Positions 46,019-53,731 of a stretch of 64,000 nt of DNA are shown here, piece after piece. The DNA lies in assembly GCF_018986915.1 (NCBI RefSeq), contig NZ_CP076723.1:777501-841500 (forward strand). The letters run 5' to 3'. Below the pieces are notes generated by a model. It saw only the letters and a list, made by a program, of their open reading frames with translations. It had not been told where the DNA came from and did not search any database. This DNA is from Geomonas oryzisoli (GTDB lineage: Bacteria > Desulfobacterota > Desulfuromonadia > Geobacterales > Geobacteraceae). A program made the position numbers and the translations under genes. The first letter of the stretch is position 1. The number at the start of each line of letters is the position of its first letter.

Positions 46019-46265
46019 AAGTTAGCTCCACAAGTCGAATTTCTCCATCTTTCTCTTCCCAAACTGCTACGTAAGTAGGTTTTCCTTTTTTGATATGGCA
46101 GTGATGTCGTTTGGGGGCCAGCTTTCCATAATTGGGCCAGTCGCCTCGGATCGGGCCATTTCTGGCTATCTCGTGTAACAGGAAGAGAAGGGCAGCTTTG
46201 ACCTTTTCCGGCAGCTTCTCCTTCTGCTTATTTGCTTGACGAGTTAGCCTTACCGTATAGCTCAT
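45987..46265 (-). CDS. RelE/HigB-type toxin (92 aa)
   Basis: RelE-superfamily fold pattern: MSYTVRLTRQANKQKEKLPEKV, then GPxxGDWPNYGKL, KRHHCHIKKGKPTYVAVWE and VELTYVGTHEKAPY. Such toxins cut mRNA on the ribosome. The in-frame upstream ATG at 46331 is rejected in favour of 46265. First gene of a two-gene unit with its antitoxin. Confidence 0.83.
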   Translation of the reverse strand: MSYTVRLTRQANKQKEKLPEKVKAALLFLLHEIARNGPIRGDWPNYGKLAPKRHHCHIKKGKPTYVAVWEEKDGEIRLVELTYVGTHEKAPY

Positions 46266-46481
46266 AATATACCTTATTTGTGTATCAAAACCCACAGTAG
46301 AAATGAAGCCTGCCGTGGTGGTATAGGACAAGGAGCAGGGTGTGCAGGGGCCATTTGGGATTATAGAGTGACGTGCCCACAGTGCAAATGCAGAAGGAGC
46401 AGCCGCATGGCTACCCTTTCTAATATCTCAGGAACCTCAGGTCCACGGCGGTGGAAGATGCGGACGCGATTTCTGGAATGT

Positions 46482-47873
46482 TCAGCAGATCTGGGATAGC
46501 AAGGTTATGCCTTGCTCGATCTCGCTGCCGGTCATGCCGCCAAAGCCGAGCATCAGTGTCACCGCTTCCGGTTGGCCGGTAGCATGGAAATCGGAAAAAC
46601 GGATCAGCCGAATACCTTTTTGCCCCGCCCTCTCTATGATGTCTGCTTCGCTGTAAGGGGTTTCGGGCAACCTGATGACGACATGGAGCCCGGCACCCTG
46701 GCCGATAACGACGGCCCGTTGGCCGAAGCAGGTTTCCACCGACCGCAGCAGTATGTCGTGTTTCTTTTTATAAACCGTGCGCATGCGCCGGATATGCCGC
46801 TCCCAGTGCCCCTGCTCCATGAAACATGCCATGGCTTTCTGTTCAACCAGCGACACGGAGCAGTTATAGCTTCGGTAGAGTCGGCGGTACTTGTCCAGTA
46901 AAGGGTAGGGGAGTACCAGGTAGCTCAAACGGAGCTCGGGAGAGAGTATCTTGGAAAAGGTCCCGGAGTAGATGATGTTCCCCGTCGGACGCAGCCCCTG
47001 CAAGGAGGGAATGGGTTTCCCCTGGTAGCGAAGCTCACTGTCATAGTCGTCTTCGATGATGAACCTGCCACCGGATTCCGCCCATTCTATCAATGCCAGC
47101 CGGTTGGCCACCGGCATCACGTAGCCAAGTGGCAACTGGTGCGACGGGGTGACGTAGGCGATGGTGGCGCTGCCGGCCTTGAGCCGGGTTAATTCGATCC
47201 CGCTGGTGCCGACGGAAACAGGACAGACCGTGTAGCCATGGTTCTCGAAGACGGCACGGGGCAGGTGGTAGCCGGGATTCTCGACGGCTACCATCGTGTG
47301 ATTCTCTTGCAGCAGGTGCGCGATGATCTCGAGACTGTGGTGCAGGCCGGCGCTGACGATGACCTGGTCCGGGTGGCATGCCACGCCGCGCGACTTCTCC
47401 AGGTAAGCCTGAATGGAGCCGCGAAGTCCCCAGTCTCCCTGGAGGTCGCCATAGTGGCTGAATTCCTCGCTGTTGCGGCGCAGCCCCTCTGTCAGGCATT
47501 TTCGCCATAGTTCGGTGGGGAAACTTCCCGGATCGAGGCGGGCAGGATGGAAATCATAGGCAAAGCGGGACTGGGAGGGGGGGACGAAGTTGCTTTTGCC
47601 CTTCTTGCCGGACAGGGATTGCGGTGCGACCTCCTGGTCGAGTGTCGACACGAAATAGCCGCTGCGCGGCTTGCTGTAGATGTACCCCTCGGCATAAAGC
47701 TCCTGGTAGGCACCGTCGACCGTGTTGCAACTGGCAGAAAGTTCTGCGGCCATCTGCCTCACCGACGGGAGCTTGCTCTCGGCAGGGAGTTTGCCTGACA
47801 GGATGTGCTCTCTAAGCTGGTTGTAGAGCTGTTTGTACAGCGGCACCGGATCACTGCTATTCAGGATGAACAT
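46482..47873 (-). CDS. MocR/PdxR-type GntR regulator with aminotransferase domain (463 aa)
   Basis: N-terminal winged helix of the GntR family (PVPLYKQLYNQLREHILSGKL, KLPSVRQMAAEL, NTVDGAYQEL) linked to a class I aminotransferase-like domain (residues 110-460) with the PLP lysine in YSGTFSKILSPELRL and GGRFIIEDDYDSEL. MocR proteins bind PLP or an adduct and control a neighbouring gene. It is divergent from the cytochrome at 48099 across 225 bp, which makes that gene a candidate target; this is inference. Confidence 0.9.
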   Translation of the reverse strand: MFILNSSDPVPLYKQLYNQLREHILSGKLPAESKLPSVRQMAAELSASCNTVDGAYQELYAEGYIYSKPRSGYFVSTLDQEVAPQSLSGKKGKSNFVPPSQSRFAYDFHPARLDPGSFPTELWRKCLTEGLRRNSEEFSHYGDLQGDWGLRGSIQAYLEKSRGVACHPDQVIVSAGLHHSLEIIAHLLQENHTMVAVENPGYHLPRAVFENHGYTVCPVSVGTSGIELTRLKAGSATIAYVTPSHQLPLGYVMPVANRLALIEWAESGGRFIIEDDYDSELRYQGKPIPSLQGLRPTGNIIYSGTFSKILSPELRLSYLVLPYPLLDKYRRLYRSYNCSVSLVEQKAMACFMEQGHWERHIRRMRTVYKKKHDILLRSVETCFGQRAVVIGQGAGLHVVIRLPETPYSEADIIERAGQKGIRLIRFSDFHATGQPEAVTLMLGFGGMTGSEIEQGITLLSQIC

Positions 47874-48098
47874 GCTGCCCCGTCACCTCCAAGGTTCGGC
47901 TGGCCGTTAAGCAGGATCTGCCTTCCAACGCGATGCACCAACCGTCACTGCATACTCGCATACTATCCAATCTGCTCCCATAAAAAAAATAAAAACTGCA
48001 GCTGTGAATGGTTGCACATTGGGCCTATGCTCCTCTCACTGATGTCAGTCCCGGAAAAGCGCAGCCGGGAAATTCACACAAACATCGAGAGGATACCT

Positions 48099-49280
48099 AT
48101 GAAAAGAAGTCTGAGGCTTTTGGGCACGGCGTGCACCGTGCTTATGTCAATCTCGACCATCGCTGTTGCGGAATCGGTGACCTTTCCCATGGGGGCCGCA
48201 ACCCCGTCGGAGACCTGCGGAGAGTGTCACCAGGTGCTCTTTAAGGAGTACGCCCTGGGCGTCGGCAGCGATAATCATTCCGCGAATCACTCGATACCCG
48301 CGACGGTTTCCTCCGCGGCGACCGCCCATGCCACCTCGAAATTCACGCCGCTTGCCTCCGGCGGAGATGTGGAATGGTGCCGTTCCTGCCATTTTGCAGG
48401 GTCTTTCAACATCCCGGGCAAGACTGAGGTCGGGAAGCAGCTGCCCAACGTGGTAAATGCGGGAGAGATCTCCATCACCTGTGCCACCTGCCACCTGACG
48501 CCCGAGGGGAAAGTACGAAGCGTGCGCACGTCGAAAAACGCACCCCATGCCTCGGTTGTCGAGCCTGCGCTGCAAACCTCGGCGGTATGCGCCCACTGTC
48601 ATGTCGAAACCACGAACACCAGGATCGTCGGGGGGCAGTACCAGACCTACATGGAGTGGCGTGAGGACTTTCATAAGCCGGGCCTCGGTGCACAAGAGTG
48701 CCAGGACTGCCACATGCCGCGTACCTTGCGTAAGGTTGCCGAGGACTCGGATGGTGCTCCCGTCGCGGTCGGGCGGCACCTCTGGACCGGTGGCCACTCG
48801 GCGCAGCGTCTGGGCGGCTCGTTGAGCCTCTCGATCATCCAGCGCGACCAGGACAAAGCCGCCCTTTCTTTCAGCGTGACCAACATCGGCGCCGGACATT
48901 CGGTCCCGACCGGTACCAATGCCCGCGGTGTATATCTCACTGTGGATGTGCTGGATCGTCAGGGGGTAAGCCGCGCCCGGAAAGAATGGCTCTTCGCGCC
49001 CAATTTCAGTGCCCGTCCCGACGACAAGGCCTTCCTGGAACAAGACAAGAAGCTTTCCGGTTATGAGGGGTACGCGCAGACAAGGGCCGACGCACAGGGG
49101 GCGCATGAACCTCCGGTGCGAGCCGGCGAAGAAAGGCTGCTGAACTGGGACCCCGCTTTGGCCCCTGGTTTGTACACTGTCAAGGCGAGGCTGAGGTATA
49201 CCACCGATCGCTTCAGGACACCCGTAGCCGACGACGAGAAAGAGATGGGGAGTGCGGCCCTGCTGATAACGAACAAGTAA
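48099..49280 (+). CDS. periplasmic pentaheme c-type cytochrome (393 aa)
   Basis: Signal peptide (TACTVLMSISTIAVAES). Five CxxCH sites: CGECH (about residue 41), CRSCH, CATCH, CAHCH and CQDCH, all in the N-terminal half, with extra His residues for axial ligands. Residues 230-390 form a beta-rich domain without hemes (LSFSVTNIGAGHSVPTGTNARGVYLTV). The pattern resembles cytochrome c-554-like multihemes with a C-terminal sandwich. Own terminator downstream. Confidence 0.88.
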   Translation: MKRSLRLLGTACTVLMSISTIAVAESVTFPMGAATPSETCGECHQVLFKEYALGVGSDNHSANHSIPATVSSAATAHATSKFTPLASGGDVEWCRSCHFAGSFNIPGKTEVGKQLPNVVNAGEISITCATCHLTPEGKVRSVRTSKNAPHASVVEPALQTSAVCAHCHVETTNTRIVGGQYQTYMEWREDFHKPGLGAQECQDCHMPRTLRKVAEDSDGAPVAVGRHLWTGGHSAQRLGGSLSLSIIQRDQDKAALSFSVTNIGAGHSVPTGTNARGVYLTVDVLDRQGVSRARKEWLFAPNFSARPDDKAFLEQDKKLSGYEGYAQTRADAQGAHEPPVRAGEERLLNWDPALAPGLYTVKARLRYTTDRFRTPVADDEKEMGSAALLITNK

Positions 49281-49310
49281 AGCAAGGACCGGGAACAGGC
49301 ACTACAAACT

Positions 49311-49344
49311 AGAAGGGGCAGCCGTATGGCTGCCCCTTCTCTTT
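49311..49344 (+). terminator. intrinsic terminator after the pentaheme gene
   Basis: AGAAGGGGCAGCC-GTAT-GGCTGCCCCTTCT followed by CTTTATTT. Confidence 0.9.
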
Positions 49345-49411
49345 ATTTAGCGTTGGTGGGAGATACAAATCTCAGGTCGGTTCCACAGGAACATCTCACG
49401 ATATTGTAAAA

Positions 49412-49831
49412 TCAATAACTTATGACCAGGCCGTCGTCCCATTCCGGCGATTGCGAGGAAACCTGGTACCCAGCCTCACAGAACTGGGAGGCGCGGCCGG
49501 GATAAACGGGGGGGCAGGGCTTTGGTTCGGAAGTCTGCTGCGGCATGCTCGACGGTGGGGCGGCATCGTCGGGTGCCAGGAGCGTCCCGGAGTAAAGGGA
49601 AACGGCATGGGTGGCCTAATCCCTGCGCTTCTGTGGCTGCCTTTTCTCGCCGAGCTTAGCCAGGAAGCGCCGGAGCCGTAGAGGCTCTGGGCCCACAACG
49701 GCGTATTTATCACAGAAATCGAGGTAATAGCGGAGCCACATGACGAAGTTGGGGCGTTCCTCGTCCGGTATCCCGTGCTCCTCAAGGACGACCGCATACC
49801 GCTCGACGAGCTGCTCTGGTAACTGCATCAT
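49412..49831 (-). pseudogene. intI: integron-integrase pseudogene, N-terminal part only
   Basis: The first 71 codons (MQLPEQLVERYAVVLEEHGI, WLRYYLDFCDKYAVV, RRFLAKLGEKRQ) match the SAM-like N-terminal domain of Geobacter-type integron integrases. A TAG at 49616 interrupts the frame, but in the same frame the sequence goes on as ATHAVSLYSGTLLAPDD ... GRASQFCEAGYQVSSQSPEWDDGLV before a TGA at 49412. These are integrase residues of the linker and core entry. The entire catalytic tyrosine-recombinase core is missing. Orientation, divergent from the cassettes, is the standard integron layout. Confidence 0.78.
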
Positions 49832-49972
49832 ATGCGCCTCCGTTTGAGCCCTTCACAGATTGTGGCAATGCGGTAATCTTCCAACGCATTAAGAAAAAAA
49901 ATACATTGATAGTGGCTAACGGCGCATGCTAACCTGCTGCAGCGCCATCGGGCCTTCAGGCCGGAGGTGCCT

Positions 49973-50324
49973 ATGTTGAGGGACATGAAGACGCAGGCCC
50001 ATCTGAAACCGGGGCAAAAGGGGACCAAGCGGCTGGTCGCCCAAGTACGGCCAGGCACTGCTTTGCGTACGTTACCGTTACGACAGGGTTCGCGGCGTGC
50101 GTCTTAAGACGGTCGAACTCGTCTTGGAGGAAAAGGCGTGGCCGATGCCACCCCGCCACGGCGATACGGCCGTTGTCGCCTTGCAGGTTGCCTATACGGA
50201 AAGGGCTCTGCGCGAAAAGCTGAAGGCTGCAGGGGCGAGGTGGGACCCCGTGGAGAAGGTCTGGCGCGTGCCGTTCAGTTCCATCCAGGGTACGGAGCTG
50301 GAGGCGCGGGTGCTGAAGGATTAG
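49973..50324 (+). pseudogene. frameshifted small conserved gene next to attI
   Basis: ATG after GGAGGTGCC. The first frame reads MLRDMKTQAHLKPGQKGTKR, LVA, then one extra C in GTCGCCCAAG (about 50040) shifts the frame; the second frame continues KYGQALLCVRYRYDRVRGVR ... LVLEEKAWPMPPRH ... VAYTERALREKLKAAGARWD ... VWRVPFSSIQGTELEARVLKD. I know this family as short proteins near integrases in Desulfuromonadales; function unknown. Its last 46 codons are copied at 53732. Confidence 0.75.
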
Positions 50325-50478
50325 CAACTCCAATGAGCCCTCCGGCACTCGTTCTAATACGGTTGTTTCTTATATAGGCAACCAAGATTGGCTACCTATA
50401 CAGGAAGCAAGTTACCCATATAGGTAGCCAGCTTCCTATATGGGTAACTTATCTAACCGTTCAATAACAAATGTTGGC
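50184..50478 (+). repeat. attI-proximal segment, copy 1 (295 bp)
   Basis: Nearly identical to 53732-54026 (one mismatch noted, GGTCTGG/GGTGTGG). It contains the 3' end of the small gene, a set of TATAGG-type repeats including a perfect 15-bp inverted repeat AGTTACCCATATAGG (50410-50424) / CCTATATGGGTAACT (50435-50449), and ends in TAACAAATGTTGGC. Confidence 0.92.
50455..50478 (+). other. attI-like insertion site, copy 1
   Basis: AACCGTTCAATAACAAAT then GTTGGC at 50473-50478. Homology with the second copy ends exactly at this GTTGGC, after which the sequences are unrelated cassettes. This is what is expected when cassettes are inserted at the G/TT of an attI site. Confidence 0.65.
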
Positions 50479-50503
50479 AGAGAAGGAATGAAATCAAAAA
50501 AGG

Positions 50504-50941
50504 GTGCGAATGGATAGCATTACAATAATTTCGTATGAATCGGTTGGACCGATCCGCTTTAAAGATACCACTGAAGATGTCGTTTTATCATGCGGGACTC
50601 CGAATACTACGACCGCAGCTAGAAATGGTGATTTTATCCATCATTATAATTGGGGGTTAGTACGTTTCTCTCACGAGAAGGGAACGGTCCAAGAAATAAC
50701 CTTGTTCAGCAACACAAAACCAGTCATTCATGGCATTGACTTGTTCAATGACCGTGAAGCCCTTCAAAAAATCACCAAGCTTGAAAAGAATTTATATGAA
50801 TTCGTGGGCTTTCTCTTTTTGTTGGATCTCGGCATCAGTTTGAGTGGATTCCATAAGGAAGAATCAGAGCGAGTTGTTGCTGCCTTTTCTAAGGGCGCAG
50901 CTGATCATCTTAAACCCAAATTCGCGCGGTACGAGCTATAA
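50504..50941 (+). CDS. cassette 1: hypothetical protein (145 aa)
   Basis: First cassette after attI copy 1. GTG at 50504 or ATG at 50510; both have a weak G-rich site upstream. Mixed alpha/beta, with GDFIHHYNWGLVRFSHEKGT and ITLFSNTKPVIHGIDLF. No family recognised. AT-richer and with different codon choice than flanking genes, as is usual for integron cassettes. An attC-like site begins 4 bp after the stop. Confidence 0.65.
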   Translation: MRMDSITIISYESVGPIRFKDTTEDVVLSCGTPNTTTAARNGDFIHHYNWGLVRFSHEKGTVQEITLFSNTKPVIHGIDLFNDREALQKITKLEKNLYEFVGFLFLLDLGISLSGFHKEESERVVAAFSKGAADHLKPKFARYEL

Positions 50942-50945
50942 AGAA

Positions 50946-51011
50946 CTGCCAACAACACGGCGGCAGACCGTCTCCGCTTTGCTCCGCGGCTGCGCCTCGC
51001 CACCGTTGCTG
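50946..51011 (+). other. attC-like site 1
   Basis: TGCCAAC at the left and GTTGCTG (51005) at the right, enclosing complementary GC-rich arms (GGCGGCAGACC...; ...GGCTGCGCCTCGCC). Confidence 0.6.
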
Positions 51012-51017
51012 ATCAGG

Positions 51018-51326
51018 ATGCTCGATATATGGGAGCATTTATCAGATGAAGAGCTTACATCTGAAGTTAAAACAGAACTCTTTGGTAGGGGCTGGAACTC
51101 CAGTACATCTCACTTCACGTTTGTTAGAGATTTATATCCCAAAATAGTAAGCGAAAAGTTGAGAAAGCGAGTTGACTGCGTTTTGCTGTCACTCATGGAT
51201 CCAAGAAAACCAATTGACAGTGACATGGCACTATATGTGTGTAGTCATCTGGATATCGCTGGTACTGTTGAGGCATATCAAGAGCTAGTTCGCCAGATGA
51301 AGCAAGAGTCAAAGAATAACCAGTGA
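51018..51326 (+). CDS. cassette 2: hypothetical protein (102 aa)
   Basis: ATG at 51018 lies 7 bp after attC 1. Helical, charged protein (MLDIWEHLSDEELTSEVKTE, then DSDMALYVCSHLDIAGTVEA). A short related-looking pattern (MAL/TLIAYVC xxxIxxxxEAxxE) is seen in cassette 4. No family recognised. Confidence 0.6.
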   Translation: MLDIWEHLSDEELTSEVKTELFGRGWNSSTSHFTFVRDLYPKIVSEKLRKRVDCVLLSLMDPRKPIDSDMALYVCSHLDIAGTVEAYQELVRQMKQESKNNQ

Positions 51327-51330
51327 TGAA

Positions 51331-51390
51331 TTCCAACAAGGCGGCGACACACAGGCGCTGACGCGCTGGTGCGCCCCCACGCCGTTAGAT
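51331..51390 (+). other. attC-like site 2
   Basis: TTCCAAC on the left and GTTAGAT (51384-51390, a perfect GTTRRRY) on the right, with imperfectly paired arms (AAGGCGGCGACACACAGGCG / CGCCCCCACGCC). About 60 bp, like the short attC sites of mobile integrons. Confidence 0.75.
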
Positions 51391-51409
51391 GCAAAATAAG
51401 AGGCGAGCA

Positions 51410-51937
51410 ATGAATGGGCTGACAGGAAAAAAGAAGATTCGCGGAGCACGCAGGAAAATGACCGGCTTCATTTCCCGGTTGATGAGCGAAACGGAAAGGT
51501 TTCCAGAAGAAGACAGACCAGGCTGTGGCTATTGGCATCTCCACATGCCTGTGTCGAAGTTATTCATTGATTCCACTTCAACACCACTGTCAACACGGCA
51601 CGTTTTTATTCAGGCCGTTTTGGACGCAGCAGGAAAGCTGAGAGATTTAAAGTCAACCGACGAAAAGAGAAAAATCAGGATAGTCACCTCAATCAGCCTA
51701 CCCTGCCTCTTTGACTCCCAGATCACAGTTTTTTTCGACGACAAATACTTCAGTACATTTTTCGACCGAGACTCATCGGAACAGCGTTGGACTGCCCTTC
51801 CGGCGAATAGAGACCTTCAGAAGGAGTTATCGTTGAAAATGCCCGAAGGCTTGCAACAGAAGGGATTCCACGAGTCGGTTTCGGATGAGGATTATAGCTT
51901 TGAAGGTGAAGTTTGGTTCTTCGGTGAGCTTGCGTGA
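51410..51937 (+). CDS. cassette 3: DUF3916-type protein (175 aa)
   Basis: Matches the DUF3916 pattern as I recall it: GYWHLHMPVSKLFIDS, TRHVFIQAVLDAAGKL, IVTSISLPCLFDSQITVFFD, and a C-terminal FEGEVWFFGEL. Function unknown; the family is found in scattered bacteria and in mobile contexts. Start ATG 51410 with a weak GGCGAG site; an in-frame ATG at 51389 lies inside attC 2. Confidence 0.78.
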   Translation: MNGLTGKKKIRGARRKMTGFISRLMSETERFPEEDRPGCGYWHLHMPVSKLFIDSTSTPLSTRHVFIQAVLDAAGKLRDLKSTDEKRKIRIVTSISLPCLFDSQITVFFDDKYFSTFFDRDSSEQRWTALPANRDLQKELSLKMPEGLQQKGFHESVSDEDYSFEGEVWFFGELA

Positions 51938-51945
51938 AAAGTAAC

Positions 51946-52009
51946 ATCTAACAATCGGCTAGACCAGTCGGCGATAAATCCGCCTCTGGTCAGCCTCAAG
52001 CCGTTGTTG
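51946..52009 (+). other. attC-like site 3
   Basis: ATCTAAC (a perfect RYYYAAC) and GTTGTTG enclose arms CGGCTAGACCAGTCGGCG and CGCCTCTGGTCAGCCTCAAG. Confidence 0.72.
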
Positions 52010-52097
52010 AACCCTAAAACTTGAATCGCGGAGACGCAGAGACCGCAAATAACTCCAATTAAATGACGAGGTTTGAGTATGGCTAGAAGACTAATGA

Positions 52098-52240
52098 AAT
52101 GGGGACGCCCATGAAATTATGCGTTTCTCATTGCCATGACGTCCGAAGAAACGCATGAAATCATGGGCGTCCCCATGTCCCCCGAAGAAACGCATGAAAT
52201 CATGGGCGTCCCCATGTCCCCCTGGGCGTCCCCATGTCCC
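52098..52240. repeat. REP-like inverted repeat with tandem half copies
   Basis: GGGGACGCCCATGAAATTAT ... and GAAACGCATGAAATCATGGG CGTCCCC form a hairpin (52100-52178). The right half is repeated (52183-52216) and partly a third time (52223-52240). It splits an attC site, leaving only a right half (ending GTTGGCC at 52264-52270). No gene in 52010-52593. Confidence 0.75.
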
Positions 52241-52324
52241 CCGGACGGGTCACCGCCCACGACGTTGGCCGGAAGCCATTCTAAAGATAAGTGAAGAGGT
52301 CTCAAGCGAGGCGGAGATTGTGAT

Positions 52325-52527
52325 GGGGCAGCAGGGGGACGGTCATAAGATTATAAGATTCTAGGCGATGTTACGACGTTATGAGGATCGGCATGCCACG
52401 ACAGGCTCTCAACCAGCGGTGAGCCAAGCTTTTGAGCGAGGCGAGCGGCTAAGGACTGAAAGACGATGGGCATTGAGGGATTTGCTTCAGAGAAACTTAT
52501 AAACTTATGACCGTCCCCCTGTTCCCC
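52325..52527. mobile_element. MITE, copy 1 (203 bp)
   Basis: Identical over its length, as far as I compared, to 53513-53715. Terminal inverted repeats: AGGGGGACGGTCATAAG at the left and CTTATGACCGTCCCCCT at the right, extending imperfectly to about 38 bp (TTATAAG inside, GGGG outside). No coding capacity, so it must be moved in trans. Its right flank (CCGGTCAGCCTCACCGCGTTGGGC, 52542-52565) looks like the right half of an attC site. Confidence 0.85.
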
Positions 52528-52593
52528 TAGTAAAAAACGGGCCGGTCAGCCTCACCGCGTTGGGCGTGAAAAAGAAGAAGAGGGAGTAACGAA

Positions 52594-53004
52594 TTGGTCG
52601 CGAGGTTTCTAAGGCGTATCTTGGGTAGGCTGACTTCTGCAATATTGCACTTTAAGGCCATGCTACAGATTAACCCTGGTTTCGATCCCAAGAAGCAATA
52701 TGAAGTAGACTTGTGGCTCAAAATTCTTGGAAGGTCTTACGATTTTCAGTCCGATTATAAGAGATATTATGAACGGATTGCGACAGATGAGGAAAAGCAA
52801 AGAGTTCATACGACTTTGGCGTCAATGGTGATATCGGAGAGCTACTCCATTTCCAACAAGACCTTAATAGCCTACGTATGTGCGGATATAGGTGTTGAGG
52901 AGTCGTTAGAGGAGATAAGAAGGCTGAGCGTGTCGCCCGATTGCACGGATGCTGAGAGATTTGCTTTCGTATTAGCTTGCGAAAAGCTGTCACAACGCCG
53001 GTAA
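52594..53004 (+). CDS. cassette 4: hypothetical protein (136 aa)
   Basis: TTG start after GAGGGAG. N-terminal basic/hydrophobic helix (VARFLRRILGRLTSAILHFK), then a helical soluble part with a repeat-like SYSISNKTLIAYVCADIGVE and LACEKLSQRR. No family recognised. It follows an attC right half interrupted by the MITE. Confidence 0.6.
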   Translation: MVARFLRRILGRLTSAILHFKAMLQINPGFDPKKQYEVDLWLKILGRSYDFQSDYKRYYERIATDEEKQRVHTTLASMVISESYSISNKTLIAYVCADIGVEESLEEIRRLSVSPDCTDAERFAFVLACEKLSQRR

Positions 53005-53045
53005 AATCAGCATAATCCCCTTATAAGGCCCCCGTCCGTCAATAG

Positions 53046-53429
53046 GCAAAATGGTGCCCGGACGATTTTGAGGTCGCTCTATCAAGTAAATCGCTGCTCC
53101 AGTTTCTCGGTTCCGACTCGTATTTCTCATTCCGGCATCAGGTTTTTCTCTTAGGAAAAAAGGCCTGCACCAAACACTTATCGAGGTTCACACCGCTGCC
53201 CTTTTACACTGGCAACGGTTGCGCGGGCATCACCCGCGCGACCTGGAAACTATATCGTACCCTCATGCCGTCCCATTCAAAGATCGGGCTCGTACATGCG
53301 CACGGCGCAGTTGGTTCCGGGCTCGGCGAGGGGCAGAACACATATGAAATTGAAGGCAGTCAATTCGTCTATGTAAGGAGCGGAACGGGGCTCCCAATCA
53401 ACGCCTCAGTTCCCGGAGTATCGGCATAG
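53046..53429 (+). pseudogene. cassette 5: open frame without a good start (127 codons)
   Basis: Open from a TAG at 53043 to a TAG at 53427, with protein-like composition (e.g. SKSLLQFLGSDSYFSFRHQV, FYTGNGCAGITRATWKLYRT, YEIEGSQFVYVRSGTGLPIN). The only ATG in frame is at 53265 and would give 54 aa. No usable GTG/TTG earlier. Probably a 5'-truncated cassette gene. It is followed by a GTTAGAT right-end (53459-53465). Confidence 0.4.
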
Positions 53430-53512
53430 CGACCGCGCCGCGCTCGATTCGGCGCACTGTTAGATTGCCGGTCGCAGGTCATGCTCACCCATGTCGGCCC
53501 TAGTTGGAATTC

Positions 53513-53715
53513 GGGGCAGCAGGGGGACGGTCATAAGATTATAAGATTCTAGGCGATGTTACGACGTTATGAGGATCGGCATGCCACGACAGGCTCTCAA
53601 CCAGCGGTGAGCCAAGCTTTTGAGCGAGGCGAGCGGCTAAGGACTGAAAGACGATGGGCATTGAGGGATTTGCTTCAGAGAAACTTATAAACTTATGACC
53701 GTCCCCCTGTTCCCC
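53513..53715. mobile_element. MITE, copy 2 (203 bp)
   Basis: Second copy of the element at 52325-52527, same orientation, same 38-bp imperfect terminal inverted repeats. It lies immediately before the second attI-proximal copy, with a short CCCCCTGTT triplet repeat at the junction (53705-53730). Confidence 0.85.
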
Positions 53716-53731
53716 CTGTTCCCCCTGTTCC

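Noticed and set aside
52155-52364. 69-codon ORF across the REP-like repeats
   Set aside because: It consists of translated tandem repeat (MKSWASPCPP-like twice) and ends in the MITE; no independent support.
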